Shown in pieces: positions 1 through 11,045 of a DNA stretch of 64,000 bases. The position numbers and the translations under genes are program-made. Source of the DNA: Anseranas semipalmata (Eukaryota > Chordata > Aves > Anseriformes > Anseranatidae); assembly GCA_013399115.1 (NCBI GenBank), contig VXAA01002208.1, forward strand, positions 720,828-784,827, written 5' to 3'. The notes beneath the pieces were generated by a model, which saw only the letters and a list, made by a program, of their open reading frames with translations, was not told the origin of the DNA and did no database searches. Within the stretch, counting starts at the first letter, position 1. Each line of letters opens with the position of its first letter.

Positions 1-115
1 ACAAGTTGCTTTTACAACAGTGCACACAGCCTCTCAACTCAGCACGCCTCCTCCTACCCCGTTCTTTTTAACTCCCTCTGTTCAACGTAGCAGGTGACCC
101 GCAGGCAGACGAGCC

Positions 116-506
116 ATGTCAAGCAACAAAGTCTCAAGGCAAAAGTCCTGCCATCACTGCAAGAGCAGATCGGCCTCAGCCCCACCAGGCAACTCCACGA
201 TCCACTATGAGAAGTCCTGGCTGTACCGTCACTGCTCTTCACTGCAGCAGCGGGACAGGCAAGCTCAGAAAGCCGGGCAGCTCTTCTCAGGGCTGCTGGC
301 CATGAACGTGGTGTTTCTGGGCAGCGCCTTCATCAGCAGTATGATTTTCAACCATGTGGCCATCACGCTAGCAGATGTCTGGATCCTGCTCTCCATCCTC
401 AAGGTCTTGTGCCTGTGCTGGATTATCTACTACCTGCTGGGCACCAGTCGGCAGCCGCACGCAGTGGTGTACCGGGATTCTCACGCTGGGCCGATCTGGA
501 TTAGGG
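116..506 (+). CDS. OTOP3: OTOP3 coding exon 1
   Basis: Encodes residues 1-130 plus one base. It carries a basic, Cys/Ser-rich cytosolic N-terminus and the first two membrane segments, ending in HAGPIWIRG. The donor is GTAAAC at 507, phase 1. The 5' edge is uncertain: a pyrimidine tract ending in TAG at 88-90 could be a splice acceptor. Confidence 0.85.
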
Positions 507-3500
507 GTAAACTCTGCTTTTATTTATCATCTCATGCTGTCCCCCTTCCTCCTACTGCTTGGAAGATACAGAAATTCTTTCCCAGCTACTAAAAGAGCTA
601 GAAACCACGGGAGACGTAGTTAGGGCATTACGAGTCTCTCACTGCCCTGCCAGCTTGTGGTGGAAAGCTGGGGGGAAGACAGGGGCATAGTGGATGACAC
701 AGAGAAGAAGCAGAGCAGCCAGGAAAGCCTTGAACTTGACTTTCCTTCAGCCTCCAGTGCAACCTCACACTGTGGTCCCTTCCCAAAGCACAACCCAAGC
801 GTCTCCTACCCACAGCCCAGCAGCTAAGCACGGTACAGCCCCCTGCTTCCCTCGCCCCTGTTTAAGATCACAGCACTCCTGTTTCCAGGGGGAGATTCCT
901 GCCCAGTCAGTTGCATCCCAATGACACCTGGTTTCCCTGGGAGATTTCTCATCAGTAGCTGCCCCTCTTTGTGAAATGACAATTCTCTAAACAGCCCTGC
1001 CTCTAGTCTATAAGGGAGTTTATAATTAGTGCGTGGTCTTGCTAATTAAGCATGGAGAACTGAAGGAAGAAAGCTGCAATCTACCTGAGGACCTAAAGCT
1101 GCAGAGAGGTGTCAAAGGAGAAAGGGAGAAACAGTAGGAAGGGTCCCAACTTCTGCAGGCTGGTGCTGCGAAAAGTCTCAGCAAGGCATGCATTTATCTT
1201 GGGTTTTCCCCACAAGGAAGAAACCATCACCTGTCATTAGCTTATCTGGGTCACTCTGGATTGCTCAGAAAAGGCCAAAACCCCTGTTTCCACCTCGTAT
1301 CCAAGCATAGGAAAATACCTCGCATTGTCTCAACACCTTAAACCAGCCAAAACACACAACCAGGTTCAGGAACCAGGCTTCCCTTTCTCCCCTTCTCTCA
1401 AAATCACAAGACTTCCAAACAGGAATGACACCAGCTCTACCCAAATCCAGGAGTCTCCCGTCCCCAGCCGGGCTCAGATGCTCCACAGACACGTCTCTGT
1501 TTACTTACTGGTGCTTTTGCCGTTTGTCCAGGGTCACTGCTGCTGTTTGGCAGTTTCAGCGTCCTCCTGAATGTGTTTCAGATCGGCTACAGCATAATTC
1601 AAATCCACTGCAAATCCAAGGTGGACATTGTGTTCCCCAGCATTGAAATCCTTTTTGTTTCCACCCAGGTAACGCACCTTACCTTCCTGGGAGCTCACTC
1701 ATTCTCTGTCCTATTGCTGGGAGGCGAAGAGGTGGGGGGAAGTGGGGAGATGTGGGAAAGTGGGTGCATGTGAGGCATTCTCATGAATATTGAAGTATCA
1801 AATGTCATTTCAAATGACACCCACACACACTCCTGACGTGCCAGATTAAGAGACAAAGAAGTAAGATTTAGAAAGACATCACTCTAGCACTACCTGACAT
1901 ACTGTAGAATCCAGATGAGTTTGCTTTACAGCATCAAAGCAGGGAGAGAGGAGAGGAAACTTCACAGAAATACCTTCACAGCAGCCTCTCTACTTGCTAG
2001 TACATCTCCCCAACAAAATCTTTTGTGTGCAAAGATAGCTTATGCTATTTGATACCAAGCCTCTTTTTGCCCAGACCCAAAGCTGTATTTGAAAAGTAAG
2101 CTAGATCCCATCTCAGTAGCAAACACCCCAATATATACAGGAAAAAAAAAAAAAAAAAGTAAAATCAGATCTCCTAGACCTCCTTTGGCATTAGGTGCAG
2201 GCACACATATGCTGGAGTCACCTAAGGATGCCAGCACATGTGACAACAGTGAAACGCAGGTACACATGTGTCCCTGCACCAGGCGCACAAGGCAGGCTTC
2301 CTCCCACTCAGGCACGTGCCTTCTCGCCTGCCCTTCCCTTTCCACCATGTGTGTGGCACGCTGCCAGCTTCGCCCTGCTTGCTCATGTTGTTATTGTTAT
2401 TGATTTGCAGGCTTTTTTTCTGTGGCATCACTCTAAGGACTGCATTCAAGTCCAGCACAACCTCACCAGGTACAACGACTGGGAAAAAGAAAGCCTTCCA
2501 ATTCTCTAGAAAAACTACTCCCTTCTATTTATTATCCCCCTTGTCTCTGCTAGACCTGTCTTCATCTGATCTTACACAGACTCTGTATTCTACATCATGC
2601 AAGAACCAAGTGACCAGACCCATTCTCCTTCCATCTGCTTGAGCTCACCACCTCCCTTTGGTTTTTGTTTGTGCCTTCAATGGCTGGTTGCTTCCTCTTG
2701 TTCCCAAACACCTTCCCACTACATGGCTCATGGACCAACTAATTCGTAGGGGGTGGCCTCCCCATTCCTATCACTAGGACTTGTCTCAACCTTCCCTCCC
2801 ACAACTGCACCCAGACCCAGGCCAGTTTCACTAGCGAGCCTTCCCTGCCCCTTTGCAAGTGGCCACCTGGGGACATATGCATATGGGTTTGCACACCCAT
2901 ATTTGTGTGTGCAAAGCCATGCACCAATGCCCATATACAGAACAGGCCGAAAAGCACAATGGTTGCACACATCTGTGCACATGCAAGCAAGCAGCAAAGG
3001 GCAGCACTTCATGGCAGGTGGACATACAGCCAGACCATAAACAATGTCCCCAGGCAAGACTGTAAAAGTGCCTTCCTATTCATCCAGGTGTGGGCTGATG
3101 CTGACCATAGCCACTAACCTCCTCCTATGGCTCTTGGCAGTGACCAACGACTCCATTCACATGGAGATAGAATCTCAGCTACGAGAGGTGGAGCAGCGAT
3201 TGGCAGGTAAGGCTTCTTTTCCACACATCCCTGTTCCCATTAGGCTGACATAGATGACCTCTGGGGAGACAACAGTTCTTAATTTCAGTAATTCAGATAT
3301 CACAACAAGTTCCCCCAAATTCTGCAGCTTCTCTGTTACTGGACGTTGTCTAGAAGACAAGGGCTGCACAGGGAAGACATCTTCACCTGGAGGGGGAGGA
3401 CATGCTATGAAACCATGGACCTGAGGGCTAGAAAAGGAAAAGCCCACCGCAAATTAGCATTTTTGTTCACATTTGCCTATCAGCTGCAAGCAAAAGATTG

Positions 3501-5965
3501 CCAAAGTAGAAGATACTTATGTAATTACTATACTTTACTTTTTGGGGTTACTGAAAAAAAATAAGGGAAAACTATTCCAAGGGTAAAGACAGAGGGGGCT
3601 TTGCTGTGAAGGAAGGGGTCTCTCTCTCATCCAGTACCTATGATGTTGACCAGAAGGAATATTAAGTATTTGGGAAAATGCACGTGCTAAATGCTGTTAT
3701 TCTGGAATCCTCACGGCCTTGAAGGCTGAGTGGTAACCACTTAACCTCCTACTAATTGCAGTCACTGAGATAGGAACAGTTGATGTTCCTGCACACAAGA
3801 AACTTCCAAAGATAGCCATGAAATTCAGGCCATCTCCCTCTTAACTGTCGCCTTCCTCTTCTCACCCTCCAGGCAATGAGACTAACTCGTGCACATGCCC
3901 AAACACAACCACCTGTAAAGTCTTCCAGAAGGGCTACATCCTGCTCTACCCCTTCAACACTGAGTACTGCCTCATCTGCTGCTCCGTCCTGTACGTCATG
4001 TGGAAGAACGTGGGGAGACGCATCAGCCATCACCATATCCCTCACACCAAGCCTAAGTTCAAGCTCCAGGGGGTGGTCTTTGGGCCACTGCTGGGTGCTG
4101 CTGCCGTAATCATTGGGATCTGCATCTTCATGATATACCAGATCCAGGCCACGGGCTCAGCCCCCAACCACCAGGTCTTCGTGATGTATTATTCCTACTA
4201 CATTGTGCTCCTGCCCCTAATGAGTGTGAGTGCAGTCATTGGGACAATCATCCATGCCTTGGAAAAAAGGGAGCTGGACACACTGAAGAACCCAACCCGC
4301 AGCCTGGATGTGATCCTACTGATGGGGGCAGCCCTCGGCCAAATTGCCATGTCCTACTTCTCCATTGTTGCCATTGTGGCCACCAATCCCAAAGACCTGT
4401 TGAACAGTCTCATTCTGTCCTATTCTGTCCTCCTTATCTTTCAGTACATCACTCAGAACATCTTCATAATTGATGGGCTCCAGCGGCAACCATTTGTAGC
4501 AGCAATTGAGGCAAGACATCCAGGACACGCTGGGCATCATTCAGTGGCTTCAGAGCTACCTGGTGAAGAGACACCACCACCAAGGAACGAACAGGACCAC
4601 ACACAGCCCTCTCCTGGCAAAGAAGTAGTAGTGAATGAAGAGCAGAATCATGAAGCCCATGACCAGAGACGAGTGAGCGTGCTGGAGCTTGGACAGGAGT
4701 TCCGGAGAGTTTCTCTATCCTATATCCATACCTACTCTCACCTGAGTTGGAAGAGGAAAGCATTAAAGGAGATCTCGTTCTTCTTAGTTTTGTGTAATAT
4801 CATAGTAAGTATTGTTCTCTCTGCCACATCGCAGCTCCACTGAGTTGTGATGACCCGTGATACACAGACAGATGTGCTCTCTTTGCCTTCCTTTTGGGCC
4901 ACCATTCCAGACAAGAAGGCTTAGCTCACAAAGTTTCAGCCTACTAGCAAGGAGAGTCAGGACTGTTTTTCTGTTAATGCCCCACTCCCATAATTCTGAG
5001 CTCCCTCTTTTACTTAAGAGTCAAATATGGCTAGGTTTCCTGGGTGCAGGAAGGAGACAGCTAATAAACCCTTAAATGCCAGGATTTTAGCCTCTGAAAA
5101 AAGTTACACTCATTAAGGGTATTTCATGAGATAGCTGGAGAAATACGAGGAACCAGCAGTGAGTCTTTGTAATAAATAGCCTCCAGGACTGGAACTCACC
5201 CAATGTGCTTTGCAATCTTGAAGCAACATGAATCTTCACTGCAGCCTTAAACAAGTGAAAATGAATTGACCAAAGAAACGGTGAAATTCTGTAGAAAGAT
5301 GAAGCTGCCTGGGGCAGAGTGAGGTTAAGTTCCCAGGAATTTAATAGACAGCATTTGACTTGTAGCAAGGAGTCAGCAGCATAACTAGGGAACTTCCCTC
5401 CTCTTCCCAAGCAAGGAAACCCCTCTGATACTCTTTACAGGCTAAAGTTGCATCAGGGGAGGTTTAGGTTGAATATTAGGAAAAACTTCTTTACCGAAAG
5501 GGTAGTTAGGCATTGGAATGGGCTGCCCAGGGAAGTGGTTGAGTCACCATCCCTGGAGGTCTTTAAAAGACGTTTAGATGTTGAGCTTAGAGATATGGTT
5601 TAGAGTGGGCCTTGTTAGAGTTAGGTCAGAGGTTGGACTAGGTGATCTTGGAGGTCTCTTCCAACCTGAACGATTCTGTGATTCTGTGAAATATTCCTAC
5701 AATTGAGCCAGTGCTGAGATTAGAGTGCAGGTAGAAGACAGTTTGCCATCCTCTGACTTGTGCTTTTTTTTTCCCCCCCCTTACACCTCTTTAGCTGTGG
5801 ATAATGCCCACATTTGGGGCTCACCCTGTGTTTGAGAATGGACTGGAGAAGTCATTTTACGGCTACTCTACTTGGTTTGCCATCGTGAACTTTGGCCTCC
5901 CACTGGGTGTATTCTACAGAATGCACTCCGTTGGGGGACTTCTGGAGGTTTACGTCTCAGCCTGA
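116..5965 (+). CDS. OTOP3: OTOP3, otopetrin-3 proton channel (six coding exons)
   Basis: Coding exons: 116-506, 1532-1668, 2411-2469, 3088-3206, 3873-4804, 5795-5965. The joined length is 1809 nt (602 residues), the size expected for vertebrate otopetrins, and all phases agree. Otopetrins are 12-TM proton-selective channels of the plasma membrane that work as dimers. Family hallmarks seen are [19 protein letters not shown] (first TM), a conserved [20 protein letters not shown] segment, [54 protein letters not shown], and a C-terminal [24 protein letters not shown]3 is chosen over OTOP1/2 by overall resemblance and because the next gene is HID1, as in human. The ATG at 116 follows an in-frame TGA at 95-97. 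The human protein has a longer N-terminus, so an upstream exon may lie outside the window. A histidine-rich linker separates the last two TMs from the rest. Confidence 0.93.
1532..1668 (+). CDS. OTOP3: OTOP3 coding exon 2
   Basis: Acceptor TTTGTCCAG precedes 1532; the donor GTAACG starts at 1669. Encodes [19 protein letters not shown] and the [16 protein letters not shown] segment (third and fourth membrane segments of the family). Length 137 nt, phase 1 in, phase 0 out. Confidence 0.93.
2411..2469 (+). CDS. OTOP3: OTOP3 coding exon 3 (59 nt)
   Basis: Encodes [19 protein letters not shown], the short extracellular loop that in the family reads W..SKDC..V...LTRCGLM. Acceptor GATTTGCAG, donor GTACAA at 2470; ends in phase 2 so that the Arg codon is split. 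Confidence 0.92.
3088..3206 (+). CDS. OTOP3: OTOP3 coding exon 4
   Basis: Encodes [20 protein letters not shown] and the acidic helix that closes the N-terminal half ([18 protein letters not shown]). Acceptor CATCCAG, donor GTAAGG at 3207, phase 2 in and phase 1 out. Confidence 0.94.
3873..4804 (+). CDS. OTOP3: OTOP3 coding exon 5 (C-terminal half)
   Basis: The largest exon (932 nt). It encodes the Cys-rich extracellular loop with two N-glycosylation sequons (NET, NTT), TYR-rich membrane segments, the invariant [14 protein letters not shown] segment, a long polar linker rich in His and Glu at about 4507-4670, and the [20 protein letters not shown] helix. The donor GTAAGT at 4805 is exact consensus. 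Reading through it would stop at 4843 and would lose the last conserved segment. Confidence 0.94.
5441..5689 (+). mobile_element. CR1 LINE 3'-end fragment
   Basis: The stretch from GGTTTAGGTTGAATATTAGG through AGTCACCATCCCTGGAGGT to CTTGGAGGTCTCTTCCAACC matches the 3' end of chicken-repeat-1 LINEs, and it finishes with the diagnostic short repeat GATTCTGTGATTCTGTGA. It is a 5'-truncated, non-coding copy in sense orientation inside OTOP3 intron 5. CR1 copies of this kind are characteristic of birds and other sauropsids. Confidence 0.93.
5795..5965 (+). CDS. OTOP3: OTOP3 coding exon 6 (terminal)
   Basis: A strong T/C tract and TTTAG precede CTG TGG. Encodes [19 protein letters not shown] and the last membrane helix with [16 protein letters not shown], ending EVYVSA and TGA at 5963-5965. 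Confidence 0.95.
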   Translation: MWIMPTFGAHPVFENGLEKSFYGYSTWFAIVNFGLPLGVFYRMHSVGGLLEVYVSA

Positions 5966-6474
5966 ACCAAGCTGACTCACCATCGCAGAGGCTGCAGTGA
6001 AACGAGGCTAAACAAAGATGCAGTAAGCAGCAGATATGCACGTGGAAGCTTTTAAGCTTTTTCTCTCCAGCTTCTGCTTCGACTTCTCCTTGCACAATAT
6101 CTCCATGAACTTCTGAAGAAAATGAGGTTGTTTTATATTATTATTTTTTTCTCCATAGAGAACAGAATGAAAGCCCATTAACAAACTGCCTTACTGCTCT
6201 ACAGAAGCATGCTGGTACTTTTCAGTGGTCTGCCAGTGTATACTGTATGGTAAAAAGTGGGACTTTACTAGCTGTTATTGAAATCTTCCAGGCAAAAGAA
6301 TGCAAGAGCAGCCTTCAACAAGAGCAAAGGCTGACCTACACTCCACAGAATTTCAAAATCCACAGTCAAGGACCACCAGCTCCACCACTGCTTGCCAACC
6401 TGCCATCCCACAGCACAGAAAAGCCCTACCAGTACCAGGCACACTAGACGCACACACTCCCACAGTCATTCAGA

Positions 6475-6480
6475 AATAAA
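6475..6480 (+). promoter_or_regulatory. Candidate OTOP3 poly(A) signal AATAAA
   Basis: AATAAA lies 510 nt after the stop codon and is followed by a T/GT-rich stretch (TTTTTATGTGTAATTT), as expected of a cleavage site. A second AATAAA at 7143-7148 would give a 3' UTR near 1.2 kb. Confidence 0.6.
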
Positions 6481-9291
6481 CCAAACAGTTTTTATGTGTA
6501 ATTTCCAAATGGATCATTATGCTGGTAGCTGCTGTAATGGTCAGCACAGGGGTTATTTCTGCTTCTTCCTGGTGCTGACATCCAGCACACTAACTTGTGC
6601 AAGTCCTGTAGGACCCAGCTGCACTGAAACACCAAGCTCTTGCAGCTCTCTGTACTGAAGATCAGGACAGGCCTGCAGACTTGCACCAGTTCAATGCATC
6701 TTTTCCCATTATTGAAAATAGAAGCTATAACATTACCTTGCCTTAATAAGAATAAAAACTTTCTCCTTACAGGCACTCACAGAGTCTCATGTAAGAGGCA
6801 CTAGAGAAGTATAACGGCTGATCTTTACTTGATGCTACTCGTGCATGATGTTATCACTAGTGTGTACTAGCAAAGGTCCCACCCTCGTATGCAGAAAGCC
6901 AGCTCAAGAGCTACTGCCAAGCCTGCTGTGAATCCTTCCCCACCCCAACACTTTTCCTCACTGCTGCTTTGCACATCCACAAACATTTCCCAAGGTCCAC
7001 ATAAAGGAATACAGTTACACAATGTGGTGCCTGATCAAAGACCTGTTAGTACGTGCTCCATAGGAGATGCTTGCTTGGAAAGCACACAGGAGAGCAAGGG
7101 GGCTTGTGACTATGGGTCTTAAATACAGACTCTGATGAATGGAAATAAAGACAAATTGAATGCACATGTATATCTGCTGAAATCTCTGGGTTTTCTCTTC
7201 ACTCACCAAAGACCAGACTCAAAAAGTCATCTCTGAATGCTCAGTTTTAAGGGCAGGCCTTTGTTCACATCAATCAATTTTTTGCTGTCAAGATCTTTCA
7301 TAACCTTTAGCCAAGGCCAAAGTAGCATGGCACAGAATGCATCTACATTATTGCTTCTGTTCCTCCATAAATCAATCCCAGAAACAGCGTGAGTTTAGGA
7401 TCAGAGCCTATTAATGTTTTGTTTTGAGATGCCCTAGAGAAGTAGACTCCCCCGAGACAGGAACAGTAATAACAGCTAGAAACTCCTGACCATGTCTCGT
7501 TCTCCTTGTAATTAAGCATTCAGACAAGGAAAGGCCCTCTCTCTGAAACTAAAAGTGAGAATGATTGCATGAGCATGAACTTTGTCCAATGAGTGCTTTT
7601 ACTTAGGCCTGTGTCAACAGAAATATGTCATGAGAAATAACAGCTGGATAAATTAAGCTCCAATAAAGTTAATTATTATTCTCATTCCAGTTTGTACCAA
7701 GGGATCTACAGGAGATGCATGCCAAGGTCTGGCCCTTTCAAATTATAAAAAATTCTCCAACCTGTTCCCTAGTTTTTGACAGCGTGGGGACAATGATGTA
7801 CTTCATGAGCAAACCCATGACCTGGAATTTTTCTATGGTATAATAGCTAAAACACTGTTTAAGTTACGAAGCCTCCACTGAGCCACTGACTCTGGAGGTC
7901 TCCTTCTGGGATAGAAATACTAAGTCCCATAAGTACTACACACAAGTGTGGACTGAAAGAGAAGGTGACGTTTTTTTGCTGGTAAACAGGATGGACTACC
8001 TGAATACATGATTAGCATGAACAGAAATGAAGCCCACCTGCTCCAACTCTTACGAACAACCACTGTAGATCAAGTAAGTGGTCAAGGCCCTCTATGTCCT
8101 TTCCTAACAAGATCCAGTTCTAACACTGCAGATAAAGGTAAGAAATCCCACAAAGGGCAACAGTAAAACACTCCTCCGGGCCAAAAAGAAAATTGTGGTC
8201 CAGGGTTTCAGCCCTTTCACATTGGAGGGTTACAGTCCTACATGACTCAAGCTCTGGACTGCTTTGTGTCTACATCCAGGAGGGGAAAAAAAACAAAAAA
8301 AAAAAAACAAGAACACAAAGTTTGCATGCAATTGAAATTGCTTTGCTGCAGCTCCTTCACAAGATTGACAGCAGGGCTGAGCGCAGAAATCTGAAAGCCC
8401 AGTGAGAGCTAGCCATAACATCTGAAGCCAACACAGCCATCACATGTGAGTGGCCCACCTGTTGTAACCATCCTTTGTCATCTGAGATCTGTGAATGACT
8501 TCCAGAGCTATCCCAGGGCCAGGGTGCCTGTTTTACGGGTCTCAACTGCACAAAAATTTTAGCACACAGTTCACAAACTCAAGAACCTTGGTCCTGTTTG
8601 ATCTAGTCCCTTTTCTGTACCTTTTGAAGCAGTTACCTTTGATGTCTTATGCTGCAAGCACAGGAATGGCCAAAAGTTCACATTTTCCAGAGTCCAATCT
8701 TCATTTGCGATTTAAAAAAATCCACGTGCTGTAGAGGAAGCTAGCACACGGTCCCCCAGTAGCACAAATTACCCCAGCCCAAGACAAACAACATTATAAA
8801 CCTCTCTCTGTGGGAAAAAAGCAAGCAACCAACTGCATGTTTCAGATAATCTTTATCTTTCTCTCTGTAAGCAAATAGTTTACAGTGCAAGTTGATCTCC
8901 ACAGAACAAAGATTAGACTCCAAACACCAATAAAAACAAAACAAAAGTTTCCAGAGGAACTCACAAAGAAACAAAGCAGAAAAGAGAGGACGGAAGAGAT
9001 CATGAGAACCAGCAGATCCACGGGAGGAAAGAGGCAAGAGCATGGGACACAATGCCCCTTTCCAGCTGCAAGGTGCGAGTGCCATACAGTCAGAGGCTGG
9101 CCCCACCAAACCACATTCTTATATATGAGAGAGATTCCAAGTAAAACGGAGACCTCACCCCGTTGATAACTGAACAGAGATGGGGTTGGGGTGGGTACAA
9201 TGCTAAATGGCAAAGTGGACTGGAGATGGGGTGGGGGGGAAATTAACCTCTATTTCCCATATTTCTTATCCTTCAGAAAAAACATTCAGGC

Positions 9292-9297
9292 TTTATT
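9292..9297 (-). promoter_or_regulatory. Candidate HID1 poly(A) signal
   Basis: TTTATT on the plus strand is AATAAA for HID1, about 1.7 kb past its stop. A nearer variant signal, AGTAAA (minus strand 10762-10757), would give a 3' UTR of only about 230 nt. Transcript ends would decide between them. Confidence 0.4.
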
Positions 9298-10241
9298 CCA
9301 GCTGTCAGCTGGTGTAGGACTCCAGTCCACTTTCAGTGCCAAAAGTGGAGAAAAATCACCTGACTACAAGCCAGCAGGAGCCAGCAGTACACTAAAGCAG
9401 CACTCTCTAGGAGAGGAAAGGCAGCCAGCCATGTTGCTATCACTCTAGCTCCAAAACTTAGGCACGGGTTACAAGAAACTAGACTGTGTGCCTTACCTGT
9501 CCCTTTACTTCAGGACGTGAGACCAGTTTCCAAGGAGTGATCTCACTGGCTCTAAGCAATGGCAAACAGCTCACGGCCAGTGATCCTCCTGAGAGGCTGA
9601 AGACCAGAGCACCGAGGACTAGGTTTTGGTGGAAAGGGAAAGGTCTCAGTTCATGACAGGACCCCTCACATTGCATTGCCTGAAGACTTCGCACGTCTAA
9701 GACAGCAGCCTCTCCCAGTGGAATTTGAAATTTGAGTCAAACCCCAGGGTGTCTCCACCTACCAACGTGCAACCACATGCTGCTGAACCAAGCCAACAAC
9801 AGCCAGTCTCCCACTACTTCTAACTCTGGCTTCCCAGACTTCGCATGCTTGGGACCCAATACATTCAAGATCCGATAACTCGGTCACTAGCAAAATGCCC
9901 TGAAGAATCAAACTTTGCCTTAGCACTCTCCGCTCCCTAGTGACACGGAGATGCTTTTCCTCCTACAGCTTCCAACCTCCTCCCACAACTTCCCTGAGTG
10001 CCTCCCTCAATTCCCTGTCTTAGACAGTAATGTGCAAAAGACCCTTCCACTCCCTACATTGCACCAACCTGCCAGGCAGAGATGGAAGGATACGGTTCCT
10101 TTTAAACCCACATGACATTGTCCTTTCAGTCAACTGGAGAAGTCTAATGGAGGTTAACAGTAGTCTCTTCTCCTTGCTCTCACTGAGCCAGTCCATTCCT
10201 TCCTGTGCATTTACAAGGATCAAGCAGGGCTTTCCAAAGTG

Positions 10242-10257
10242 ACACACACACACACAC
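10242..10257. repeat. (AC)8 microsatellite
   Basis: Short dinucleotide run in the presumed HID1 3' UTR region. Confidence 0.9.
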
Positions 10258-10981
10258 TCCATTGCAACACCTGACCACGAAGGACAGGCTGCTGGGCCTG
10301 GAAACCAAAGAAAAACTTCTCTTGCCACACCAAAGCGGCAGCTACTACAAAATTTCTTAAGCAGCTTTCCAGGAAAGGAGTAGAGAGATTCAAAACTGAG
10401 ACATGAAATTTTCCTTCAGTAATTTCTCCTTTCATTTGGATGGGAAAGATTTCCCTACCGATATATAACTGAGACACCAGGGAGACACCTGCAGCCAGAA
10501 GGGATGCCCCGGAAACGTTATGGAGCCACATGAAAGTAACTGCCGTTTCCAAACCCCACCTCCTGCAGGAATAGCAGCTTCTCCCTTGCACCCAATTTAC
10601 AGCTAGTCTTTTTCAATTAAGTGCTGACTCTGACCAGGGCAAGGACAGGGTCAGATTGGTTTCCAAACCAAATACAAGAGCAAAAGAGTAACAGAAGAGC
10701 TAAGAACAGTCTGATTTCTAGTGCAACCACAACAATGGACAATCCCTTAGACATCTTTTACTCAAGGTTCATGGTGAAGGGTGAGGGAAGAGAAGTGAGC
10801 TGGGGGGAGGGATGTCCAAGCAGGTCCCAATTAAAGCTTTAAATGGCAGGGAGGTAAATGGAGTGATTGTCCTTTTGGTCTCTCAGCTGGATGTGAAACG
10901 CAGGAATAGCTGTGACAAAGCAGCACACAGCAAAGTCCTTAGAGATCCAGTGTATTTCTCTTAGTAGAGGTAAGTGCTCTC

Positions 10982-11045
10982 TTAGACCCGCTGAATTTCA
11001 AACAGCTTCACATCTGTGTCATACCAGATAGGGGGATCCACATTC
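10982..11045 (-). CDS. HID1: HID1 coding exon 19 (terminal)
   Basis: Encodes NVDPPIWYDTDVKLFEIQRV then TAA at minus 10984-10982. The acceptor ends CCAG. This is the conserved C-terminus of the family. Confidence 0.96.

Larger units (their letters stand above)
5966..10981. other. OTOP3-HID1 convergent 3' interval
   Basis: Contains the OTOP3 3' UTR on the left, the HID1 3' UTR on the right, and non-coding DNA between them. It has a short (AC)n tract at 10242-10257 and an A-rich run at 8287-8310. No conserved coding exon is seen on either strand. Open frames here, the longest about 120 codons on the minus strand around 8741-9213, show no family resemblance. Confidence 0.6.

Noticed and set aside
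3998..4843. Reading OTOP3 exon 5 through to its own stop as an intronless gene
   Set aside because: It would lack the conserved last membrane helix found in 5795-5965, and a consensus GTAAGT interrupts it at 4805.
8741..9213. Two 122-123 codon minus-strand frames between OTOP3 and HID1
   Set aside because: Overlapping in different frames, no conserved motif, and located in the probable HID1 3' UTR.
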